NCBI GenBank assembly: GCA_002633005.1
Contig: NMRA01000027.1
Coordinates: forward strand, 283,265-347,264
Origin: Phoronis australis
Taxonomy: Eukaryota; Phoronida; Phoronidae
DNA length: 64,000 nucleotides
Direction: 5' to 3'
Below are positions 24,300 to 32,829 of this stretch, in pieces. Position numbers and translations under genes: made by a program. Within the stretch, counting starts at the first letter, position 1; each line of letters starts with the position of its first letter. The notes under the pieces are model-generated. The model saw only the letters and a program-made list of their open reading frames with translations, searched no databases and was not told the DNA's origin.

Positions 24300-25499
24300 A
24301 AAAGTCAGACAAAATAAAGTGCCACAATGTCTCTTTCACACACGTGCATAAATATGTTTGAATAAATGTTTATATTACATAGGTCTAAACAAGAAAACAA
24401 ATGAGCGCTTTTGCCAAAAATCTCATATTTATAACACAAATAATAATACTATACACAAGGTCAGAACTTTTAGTTACTTTGCTCAGAACATCATCAGTGG
24501 GTAACTACAGTGTAATCTTCTGGTTATGGCCAACACAACATGTGTATTGTAACAGGAAAACTTTCTCCATTTCGAGAGAATTTTCTGTTCTTCGAAGGTT
24601 CGATTTGAGTATATTCTACTTGATAATGGATATTGCTCTCAAACGTCAAGCTAGTAAGGACAGTGTCGAGTTAAATGCTTCTACACCAAGTGTTTCCCAT
24701 TTAAAACTTCAGTGTCTATCACTATTACCAGGAAGAGTATTGCTTAGTATCGCATTTCTTTTTATTTGTTGATTGAACGAGTGTTTGGTCTCCTGCTGGG
24801 TAAACCCCACCCATGTGGCAGTTTTTAAGTCGCTATTTGTGACCTTAGTTGGGGTCATCAGTAAGAAAACTGTTATTGTTGGCAATTCACTACTTATAAA
24901 CTTCCCAAGGAAAATGACACTTTGAACATACAGACTAATAAACTAGGGCAAACCAATTCTCATGTCATGTTGGCAAGTGATTTTATTATCAATCTGTTAA
25001 AAGAGAATGAGAGACACAGTTGTTTGGAGAATTTTACATCTCTGTGTCTTTGAATGTTTTTTCTCCAACAATTACTTTTCCCACTCGTTTCTGCTTCACT
25101 AATTGCCATCATTTTCTATAAATTTAATACGTGTTCTAACATTGATCCGGTTTCCAGGATCTATTTTTCTAATTATGTGATTATTTACTCAAATTTTCTC
25201 TTGTTTTAAGAGAACATTAAAAAAGTAAAAGTTCCCAATTTTTTTTACAGAAATGTCATTAATGACGATAGTTTGAGAAAGATGTACGATGAATTTTTGT
25301 CATACACTGTATTTTCTCACGTGGATACAAGTTTGAATGGAGATCTTTGAATTGTATTTACTAGAGTACTCTGTTCATGCTTGTTTTTAAACAGTGCATT
25401 TGATTCTAAGACTTGAACCGTTAAATACTTGATTATTCAAAAAAATCATAATTGTGTCGATTGCGGTACACTGTCGATAAACTGATGCACGGATATTCC
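24300..25499. other. intron or 5' region of TALPID3, nothing else recognised
   Basis: A 123-codon frame at 24401-24772 (plus) lacks splice signals and homology. The rest is AT-rich. Confidence 0.4.
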
Positions 25500-25560
25500 T
25501 GTTGTAGATGTGCTTCCGGTGAATTATATGAGCCTCTGTTAGCTACTCGCTAATGGGCAA

Positions 25561-25634
25561 TTGCCTATTAGCTGAATGGTTAGCACGCTTGCCGGTTTTA
25601 TGGGGGTCGCGGGTTCGATCCCCGGGTCGGGTAA
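25561..25634 (+). promoter_or_regulatory. tRNA-like Pol III promoter in left terminal repeat
   Basis: The A box TAGCTGAATGG (25569-25579) fits the consensus at all positions and the B box GGTTCGATCCC (25612-25622) at 10 of 11, 32 bp apart as in an intronless tRNA. A T arm (CGGG-TTCGATC-CCCG), a short D stem and a mostly paired acceptor stem (TTGCCTA with CGGGTAA, including wobbles) can be drawn; the anticodon arm is poor. Confidence 0.65.
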
Positions 25635-25946
25635 TCTCGGCTATTACTACAAATGGCGTAGTCGGCAAACGGATGATCTACCGATGAAGCACTGCCAACT
25701 AGTACCCACGAACCTCGGGACAGTGCGCGTGGAAGGTTCCAGGAGTCAAGGACCTGTATGAGAGACAACCTTGTGTTCACCTGTGTTGTGGTGGTAAAGG
25801 TACCAAGGGACGTTGATGACCTGTATGCGAGACATCCTGGTGTTCACCTTCCTGTCGCGTGCCCGTTCCGTAGGAAAGGGGGGAATGTTGTAGATGTGCT
25901 TCCGGTGAATTATATGAGCCTCTGTTAGCTACTCGCTAACGGGCAA

Positions 25947-26022
25947 TTGCCTATTAGCTGAATGGTTAGCATGCTTTCCGGTTTTAATGGGGGTCGCGGG
26001 TTCGATCCCCAGGTCGGGTAAT
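25947..26022 (+). promoter_or_regulatory. tRNA-like Pol III promoter in right terminal repeat
   Basis: The same A box (TAGCTGAATGG) and B box (GGTTCGATCCC) as in the left repeat, with one extra A in the anticodon region. Transcription from here would read out into flanking DNA. Confidence 0.6.
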
Positions 26023-26373
26023 CTCGGCTATTACTACATTCCTGACCAGGTTTGAGCCCATATGCCCTTTGGGTGTACCTGATGACGTGCCCAGTAGACT
26101 TAGTGTAATTTAAGTGGTGACATATGAAACAGAAACCCCAAGTGCAATTGTAAGAACAGTCATGTTCATGTCTAACAATACATGGATATTTCTGACCAAG
26201 TTTGAGCCTGTGCCCATTGGGTGCACCTGATGATAAAAAGTGTGCCTTTTTCTTTTTTCATGGCGCAAAGGCGCCGTCCAGGAATACCCGTGCTGATGAT
26301 CCTATCATCAGTGTATCACATTCACAGACATCGATCGGGCATCAATAAAATTGCAAAACGATTCGGAAAGAAC

Positions 26374-26530
26374 CTCCGCCTCCGGCAGTGACAGTGACCC
26401 TAAAGTTTATTTCCGAAAAAGCCCACATAGGGGATTTATCTAGGTGGGGGCCCTTTCCCAAATTCCCGGTACTACCATCATCAGCTGCCTCGTCATCCAT
26501 AGTTCCACATGTAGTCTACTGGATGTCTGT
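26374..26530 (-). CDS. KIAA0586: candidate first coding exon of TALPID3
   Basis: The acceptor TGTTTTTCAG ends at 26531. An ATG at 26500-26498 begins MDDEAADDGSTGNLGKGPHL, an acidic N-terminus. A donor at 26373 (GGAG then GTTCTT, a weak site) would leave phase 1, which fits the next exon at 24295. The plus strand is also open here, and the vertebrate N-terminus is not conserved enough to decide. If correct, translation starts here after a 30-nt leader in this exon. Confidence 0.35.
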
Positions 26531-27734
26531 CTGAAAAACAATCACATGTATGTTCAAAACTTCCGCCAAACTGTTATGGACCAGGAATTTAAGGTCTGCT
26601 CTAATAAGTATCAAAGTAGAAAAATAAGGTATTACTTTAAATATTAAGAGAGTTGTAGTCATTTTGTAGGTTTTAAATAACAATATTAGTAATTTAATTG
26701 TAGTTAGCTTTAAATATCTATTATTTTAATGACAGTTATTAGTATTTTTTAAAATAATTTATAAATTTCTGTTACCTAGTATTTTGAGCGAGCGTCATCT
26801 TTTGAGTGTAATTTTTTAAGTTGAAAATAAATCTTTTGTATTTTTCTATGATTTAATAGAATATTACACAATTTCATACCGTGAAATTCTTCTGATTAAA
26901 TATTTTTGGTGTATATTTTGCTACATTTCCAATGGTTAACCGCAATATCATGTGTTTGTGTGCATCATAGTATTACATTCTGTCAGCGACTAAGTTCATT
27001 TCATTTTTGTCGTACATCCGCTGAGGAACTGAACGTGATTGTGGGTGAGCTAGGACAATGTCTTTTTTACGCATTTCTGACAATTTCCATTCTCGCACGT
27101 AAATTCTTTGACTGTTGTAAACATGTAAACACTAAAACTAGACAAATGGCTCCAGTCGAATATAGCGGTCCGGCGGTCACTCTTGACCACCATCTGTAGC
27201 CAGACACTTGGTTCTGCCTCTGGCTCTGCCGCTCTGGTTGTGTTGTTAGCCAGCCAGCTAGCTGTATCATGTATGAAGACTATCCTCAAAATACAGCTAG
27301 GTACCACTGTGTGTTTTTCTTCCATAAACCCCGAAAATCACACAGCCAGGGTAGTTGTGCTTGTCAACTCAGCTTGAAACCTGTATCAACATGTAGAGCT
27401 AAGACCGGATGGAGTGCATGCAAAATCTGGGAGTCAATTGACACTCACCTTTCCTGTTACAACCATTTAAGTGAAAATCAATACAACAAACGTCATTGTC
27501 TTGCGTCATTCTCGACCTTTTGTAACAATGAAAAGTGTGTTGTCGTTTTGAAAACAGTACGCTCGTGTCACGCGCACGCGCCATTCCTTAATTATTTGCG
27601 ACAACTTCGCAGCAGCAAAATTTGTTCTGAAATTCATTTTTTCGGCATCGAAATTCTAAAACCAGTTCCAATAATTTGTTGTGGCATGTATGCAACCTTG
27701 TGAAAGAACAACATTTAATTGAATAATCGGAGAA

Positions 27735-27925
27735 AAAAGAAACTGGCCAATAGGTGACGCAATATTTCATGGCACTGAAAGCCGACGCAGATCGCTCCAC
27801 AACTTTAGCAACATAATAATGGCAGAACGCCATTTTTTCCAACACCGTTAAATAATTTAGTTTACTCAAAGAAGATTGTAGTTTTTAATGACACTAATTT
27901 TGTGTCAGATTTTATCTTACCACTT
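27735..27925 (-). repeat. inverted repeat arm 1 between TALPID3 and TIMM9
   Basis: Read on the minus strand it matches 29045-29240 on the plus strand: GACACAAAATTAGTGTCATTAAAAA...TTTGAGTAAACTAAATTATTTA..GGTGTTGGAAAAAATGGCGTTCTGC...GCCATGAAATAT...CTATTGGCCAGTTTC. On the plus strand it offers a CCAAT box (GGCCAATAGG) followed by TGACGCAA, so it could be promoter-derived. Confidence 0.65.
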
Positions 27926-27939
27926 TTTTACTCACATCG

Positions 27940-27985
27940 GAACAAAGCTGTATATTTAGTATACAGCTTTGTACCAAGGCTACCA
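27940..27985. repeat. short perfect palindrome (ACAAAGCTGTATA...TATACAGCTTTGT)
   Basis: A 13-bp stem around TTTAG, flanked by CCAAGG on the right. A related palindrome lies at 28999-29032 (TTGGTGCAAAATTGTAT...ATACAGTTTTGCACCAA), next to the other arm of the large inverted repeat. Confidence 0.7.
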
Positions 27986-28227
27986 GGCTGTATGCACACA
28001 GCACAAGCGTGCTTCTTTCAGTCGGTTCTGATCGTCCCCAACAATACTCTTTCTTTATGTAATACTTAGAAGTATGACACTGGGGACTAGAAGTTTCACG
28101 GGTGCTTCACTTCAGCCGTCCATTTCAACCGCAAATCTGAATAAATTAACACAAAATAGGGATTCAACAAACCGTGAGCAATTGTTGTTTCTCCAGATGA
28201 TATTTACACCGCTCTGGTCCAGCGAGT

Positions 28228-28473
28228 TCACAACAAATTCGCAATGAAAACACAAAATTCTTCCCAAATGGTTGATGCATAGGAACTCCTGTATGACAGG
28301 TCATGTGAGGTAGCCATTTGACATGGAAGGAAGGTCACAACTGTAACTCCACACTTATCCCCAAAATCTCCAAACCATTTCGTAACCTCCTGTGATGATC
28401 CGGCAAATGCTATTATCCATGTGAAACTCAGTGGGTAATTCTGTACTTTTTTCTGTACTTTACCTACAACCAA
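28228..28473 (-). pseudogene. orphan open frame with possible DUF829/TMEM53-like start
   Basis: An 81-codon frame (initiated at GTG) contains FAGSSQEVTKWFGDFGDKCG then VTVVTFLPCQ. This resembles the N-terminal strand-helix-strand of DUF829 (TMEM53) proteins (hydrophobic strand, W/F-A-G, K-W/Y helix, G-TVV strand). The frame lacks the rest of the domain. It lies between two arms of an inverted repeat, so it is more likely transposed or captured cargo than a live gene. The resemblance is weak. Confidence 0.25.
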
Positions 28474-28732
28474 CTCGCGTGATTTGTCTTAGTTCCAAAT
28501 GTCACCCAATCAGCCAAATGAATGCTCAGTTCACGAATTCACAAAAATGCAAATGGCGGAATGACATTCGAAAGATAAGACGTTGAATCATTGAGTGAAT
28601 AAATTCTTTCGAAAGGCTTGATTTCCATGCAGTCATTTTCGCCGTATTATATGCGCAGATAAATGTGTTTAAGCGATCGCAATTTCGACGTATGAAATTT
28701 GATGTCCAATTCGAGTGTGACTCAGGACTTGG

Positions 28733-28925
28733 AATTTTCCTCTTTTAAGAGGTAGAGGATTTCCTCTTTTTTGGTTTCGATCTCCTCTTTTAATATTCAG
28801 TTTCCTCTCTTTCATCATTATTTTAGCTTTATTCATGCAAAAATGTTTAATTCAGTAAAATTTACATCACAAAAAGTATTTTTATCACAAAGCTTATTCA
28901 CACCTGGAAATTTTTCCTCTTTTGT
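28733..28925 (+). repeat. TTTCCTCTTTT-rich dispersed repeat, copy 2
   Basis: It has the same succession of phrases as the minus-strand copy at 22545-22775 (AATTTTCCTCTTTT, GGATTTCCTCTTTTTTGG, CAGTTTCCTCTC, TTATTCA.GCAAAAATGTTT, ATTTTTCCTCTTTTGTTATTCG). Confidence 0.6.
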
Positions 28926-29044
28926 TATTCGTCGTTGCAAGCTTTGGTGACAATTTCAACGTACGAAGTTCCAACCTGCCAGCTAGCCTTGGTGCAAAAT
29001 TGTATGCTAAATAATATACAGTTTTGCACCAATGTGGGTGAAAA

Positions 29045-29240
29045 ATTGCCAAATAAAATGTGACACAAAATTAGCGTCATTAAAAATTACACTCTCATTT
29101 GACTAAACTAATTTATTTACCAGTGTTAGAAAAATTGGCATTCTACAGTTATTCTGCTACAAAAATTGTGGAACAATCCTTTGCGTCGGCTTTGCGGTGC
29201 CATGAAATATAGATCAACTATTGGCCAGTTTCTTTTTTCA
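29045..29240 (+). repeat. inverted repeat arm 2 upstream of TIMM9
   Basis: Plus-strand counterpart of 27735-27925. A third, shorter copy in the same orientation lies at about 29520-29655, ending 30 bp before the first TIMM9 coding exon. Confidence 0.65.
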
Positions 29241-29519
29241 CTGCTTCTTCAATCAACTGTTCTTATTCCATGAGGTTGTGTACATGAAACATCAAATTAT
29301 TGGAATTGGTTTCATTTCATTTGTAGTATTTTGAAACCCGCTAAACCAAATTTCACAACAAGCTTTGCTGCTGTGAAGCTGTCATCATCTCGTGAGAGAT
29401 GCAACAAAAAATTAAGCGCACTGTATTCCAATGGACAACTGACTTTTCTTTGTTAAAAAGCCAGAGAATTATGCTTGAAAATTTAGTTTATTAGTTTGTA
29501 TTTCACTTAAGAATGAGTG

Positions 29520-29655
29520 CGCTGATGTGGGTAAAAAATGGCCTGACACATAATCAGTGAAAATTGCACTCTTCTTTGAGTAAACTAAATTATTTACGGT
29601 GTTAGAAAAATTGGCATTCTGCCGCTATTCTGCAACTAAAATTGTGAATTGGTTA
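29520..29655 (+). repeat. partial third copy of the TALPID3-TIMM9 intergenic repeat
   Basis: It reads GATGTGGGTAAAAAATGGCC, then TTTGAGTAAACTAAATTATTTACGGTGTTAGAAAAATTGGCATTCTGCC-like sequence (in pieces matching the other two copies), then diverges at GTGAATTGG. Confidence 0.55.
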
Positions 29656-29687
29656 ACCCATTAAATTCTCATTCTTTTCAGGAAGAA

Positions 29688-29738
29688 ATGACTGAACAGC
29701 TCACAGAACAGCAACAAAATGAATCTGTTGTTAATCAG
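29688..29738 (+). CDS. TIMM9: TIMM9 coding exon 1
   Basis: The acceptor TTCTTTTCAG ends at 29681 and six leader bases precede the ATG. It reads MTEQLTEQQQNESVVNQ. The donor is GTAATA. Phase 0 out. Confidence 0.85.
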
Positions 29739-30006
29739 GTAATATTGAGAATAAGTTTGCCCTGATCAGGGTTGGCACTAGGGTCAGTTGATATTGAGTA
29801 ACAGGGACTTAGTGAACTTAAAAATCCAGAGTCCTTTTCAAATCTGTCAATTTCCAATCTGTGATCCATTCCTAATTGTGCACTGAAGTGAGTGCAGGCA
29901 GTGCTGTTTTACAACTGAAACCTTGCCATTCATTTGAAAGTGCTTGTCACACCCTTCTAGTCTTGACATTTGATAATAAAATGATTTTATTACGTGTCTA
30001 TTTCAG

Positions 30007-30102
30007 TTTAGAGAATTCCTGATGTCTTACAACAAGCTATCAGAAATGTGCTTCAGTGACTGTGTACATGATTTCACTTCGCGCAAGTCTCCAGAGTCTG
30101 AG
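30007..30102 (+). CDS. TIMM9: TIMM9 coding exon 2, first CX3C
   Basis: It reads FREFLMSYNKLSEMCFSDCV and on to KSPESE. The acceptor is ATTTCAG and the donor GTTAGT, phase 0 at both ends. Confidence 0.95.
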
Positions 30103-31399
30103 GTTAGTTTCTAATTTTTGTTCACCCATATAGGTATGTGTAGCTGGGTGTTGTTGTCATCTTGTGTGGTTGGTCAGTGGTTCGGTTGTCTGTTCGATGT
30201 CTCAAAAAACCCCTGGTCAGATATTGTGGTTGAAGGCTTTTACTTAAATTGTGCTTGCCACTTCTCAGTACTTTGGGGGAAGGGCATTTCCAGTTGGGAT
30301 AATAAAACCGATGGATGGATTTCAATAGAACTTGAGAGAGAGGTTGTGAATGCAATGCGCCGACATTAGTTTAAGTTTGGACAGATTCAAGCTCTGCAGC
30401 AGCCCTTACAGTACTGGTCATTTTGGTTTTGAAAAGAGACTTTGTCAGTACTTTTGGGGGAAGAGAGTTTTGGGATATCTGGAAAACTCAGTTGACAAAT
30501 ATAAATTAAACTAGACACAAGTGTATGCAGTACTCGAAAATACAATGGATGGCGTATTTTGGACTTACATTTCCGGATTTTTACTTTTTGTACTCTTATT
30601 TAAGTACGCCCGAGTTGTTGAAGTTGGCACTTGGTTTAATGTCTGCCAGAGCCTCTCGTACTACCTAACGAACTTGTTCTTCAGAGAACCATTCTATTCT
30701 TGTAGTTTTCAAAGCCAAATCTTGGCATTGTTCACATCTCAAGCTGAAATAACAGGTGCTCTACATGACATTTTGGCTTTCCTATTTTTTCATATCTAAG
30801 ACACATAATCAGTACCAAAGTAGCAAACTCTAATCTCCCAATAACCCAAGGATTTTGATGCTTTTTATTTCATAAGTAACCAACATTAGACACAGGATTT
30901 TTTTCTTGGGAAATCTGCACTGCATCAGTCTCGCCATCAACAGGTCATTCAGTCTGAGCCTACAATTTTTCGCAAGTTTTATTTATTAACAGGAAGTTTT
31001 TCAATGGTTTGAATAGTGAGAACAAGTGGAGGGAGTTTTCTTGGATTTATTTTGTTTCCATCTTCAACTACTTTGATGGCATTCGTTTGGCAGGTCGGTC
31101 TTGGAATTTTGTATTATTTCTCCCATTTCAAAGTGCGTCCGCAGGTATTTGAATTTACGTGTCGGCTAGAGAGAGCCGATTTCACATTCGCATTGTCAAT
31201 TAGCCTTATGGTTGTCTAGTGGGAAATCTTTTGAACTTCGAGTCTGTGTAGGCTACTCCAATTTCACAGGTTACATGGGCGACTGCCTGGCTCACTAAAT
31301 AAGTGCCCACACCTTGATTTTCTGGATCTTGAGAGCTTTATTGCTGTTAATTTGAACATTCAATTGGCAATTGTTAGGAGGAAACATGACTTCTCAAAA

Positions 31400-31470
31400 C
31401 AGGTGGAGGAGAATGCTGAACACTAACGCCGAGTGTACAGCTGGACACTGACGCCGAGTGTACAGCTGGA
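31400..31470. repeat. short tandem duplication in TIMM9 intron 2
   Basis: GGACACTGACGCCGAGTGTA followed by CAGCT occurs twice, the first copy with one substitution. Confidence 0.7.
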
Positions 31471-32691
31471 CATGTGTTTGCCAGCAGGTGCAACTACCAA
31501 AAAAACGCCAAACATCCGCTCTGCGCCCATTCAATAATACGAGTGAGCTCAATTTCTTGCTGGTATTTAACTTTTTCTACTCGCATTTTCGAGCGTGTGT
31601 ACTTGCTCATGTGGAGCCCTGATATGAGACTGCTATATGCCTGTACAAGTCGATTTTCAGACGTCTAGTGCCTGTTTTGGTCGTAAAAATGGTCTTTTTC
31701 AGTATTTCGGGGGAAGTGCATGGATCTTTCCACAGTGTTATCTGACAGCAATACACCAGTACCAGTTGATTTGACAACTGCAACACCCCCTAGTGTCTGT
31801 TCCATTTTGGGAGGTGATGACAGTCACCAGTTGTGATTAGATTCCAACTAGTCGTGTGTCTACTACGTCATTTTTTGTCCATCTTTACATCTACCTTACA
31901 TTATATTGATAAGCACCCCATTTGCATTGTAATGTGGGTACATATCAACACGTTATCTTGCTCTTGTTACTAAACTGTTTTGCGTTCAACTGACATTGTG
32001 TACCCTGTATTTAAAGTAAACTGCTCAAAATTTGGTTATTGCTTGTTAATTCCTGGTCGAAATGTTGCGAAAATTTAATGAAATATGTGCCTCGTTCTTT
32101 AGGCCAAGACAAAACTGTCGTGGATGAGTAAAACTTGTACCAATGAGGGAATTAGTGTGAGATAACATACCTGCATTTTGAGAACCAGTTGATGTGTGTT
32201 ATTCAGTGGAGAAAATTGGTTTCCAAAATGCGGGCACTTTATATCAACCTATTTATCTCAGTGCGTTCTAACGTGTAAACAAGATCAATGACTGAACATA
32301 AGGCATGTCTTATCTGCTGTCGTGCGAGTATTTAGCATAATATCAATGTGCAAATCTCTAGTATTCTGGCCAATCACGATGTGCTAGCAGAAAATATCTA
32401 CATATCACATCAACATAATGAAGTTTTCTCTGGGATGGAAGGCAGATCTGTCACCTGATTTAGGAACAGACTATGATAAGACCACAATCAGACGTCTGGC
32501 TAGTGATCATGTCTGTTCTGATGGCATATCAGGTATACCTGACTGTACAAATTTCTTGTGTCTTATTGCCATTACTTTTCATTAGGCATTAAAAAGGACT
32601 GAATCATGATTTAACTTAAATGTATAGGAACGTTCAGCAAAATACACATTTTTATAGAGCCAAGTAGTTTACGTTGAATGTCTGTTCCTAG

Positions 32692-32829
32692 GTGACATGT
32701 GTTGTCAACTGCATGGAGAAATACCTGAAAATGACTCAGAGGATATCTCAGAGGTTTCAAGAGATTCAACTGCAACAGAGTGAGGGCGCTACCGCAGCAG
32801 CTCAAGCACAGAGTCTTTTGAAGAGGTAG
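32692..32829 (+). CDS. TIMM9: TIMM9 coding exon 3, second CX3C and stop
   Basis: The acceptor is TGTTCCTAG. It reads VTCVVNCMEKYLKMTQRISQ, then an Ala/Gln-rich tail ending LLKR and TAG. Confidence 0.95.
   Translation: MTCVVNCMEKYLKMTQRISQRFQEIQLQQSEGATAAAQAQSLLKR

Larger units (their letters stand above)
25500..26038 (+). mobile_element. terminal-repeat retrotransposon in miniature (TRIM) with tRNA-like terminal repeats
   Basis: Direct terminal repeats at 25500-25651 and 25886-26038 differ by about four substitutions and one base. They begin TGT and end ACA, as LTRs do. Just inside the left repeat is a primer-binding-like TGGCGTAGTCGGC (from 25654). Immediately before the right repeat is the purine tract AGGAAAGGGGGGAA (25872-25885). 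TTCC (or ATTCC) flanks both ends as a target duplication. The flanks GGATATTCC and TTCCTGACCAGGTTTGAG join to resemble an uninterrupted related sequence at about 26190. The 234-bp interior has no coding frame, so the element depends on helper proteins. Each terminal repeat contains a Pol III-like A box and B box, listed separately. Confidence 0.8.
16578..26530 (-). other. KIAA0586: TALPID3 (KIAA0586) gene model, 5' and middle part only
   Basis: TALPID3 is a centriolar coiled-coil protein needed for primary-cilium assembly and Hedgehog signalling. Recognised exons, 5' to 3' on the minus strand, are 24295-23570, 23264-23131, 21015-20894, 20019-19851, 19302-19105, 18875-18563 (second copy 18055-17743) and 16713-16578. 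A possible first coding exon is 26500-26374. The recognised exons join in phase (1-1, 0-0, 2-2, 0-0, 0-0, 1-1). Identification rests on colinear matches to the vertebrate protein: an Ala/Thr-rich run before PLMK, the coiled coil ending in HIEQLQQQQLEWQ (vertebrate HLEKLQQQQ), the block DSPLDTPAPRRVPPLP, then a LFEAIL helix. The large C-terminal part of the vertebrate protein was not found in the window. TIMM9 lies upstream in divergent orientation, as in human. Confidence 0.85.
29688..32829 (+). other. TIMM9: TIMM9 gene model, three coding exons, complete CDS
   Basis: Tim9 is a small Tim chaperone of the mitochondrial intermembrane space. It forms a hexamer with Tim10 that carries hydrophobic inner-membrane and beta-barrel proteins. 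Exons 29688-29738, 30007-30102 and 32692-32829 give 94 residues (human 89). The twin CX3C motif is Cys32-Cys36 (CFSDC) and Cys52-Cys56 (CVVNC), 15 residues apart, as needed for the two disulphides. KYLKMTQRISQRFQE is a family signature. No targeting presequence is expected, since import uses Mia40. All introns are phase 0. A 5' UTR exon must exist upstream, because the ATG exon begins with an acceptor. A polyadenylation signal AATAAA lies at 33201-33206. TALPID3 is divergent upstream. Confidence 0.95.

Noticed and set aside
24401-24772. 123-codon plus-strand hydrophobic frame
   Set aside because: Starts in AT-rich intron-like DNA, no homology, antisense to the TALPID3 5' region.
25561-25634. 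Genuine tRNA gene
   Set aside because: Occurs identically in both terminal repeats of a mobile element, with a poor anticodon arm and no Pol III T-tract terminator close behind.
30521-30799. 92-codon hydrophobic plus-strand frame in TIMM9 intron 2
   Set aside because: AT/T-rich intron sequence giving Phe/Leu-rich translation; TIMM9 exons splice around it.
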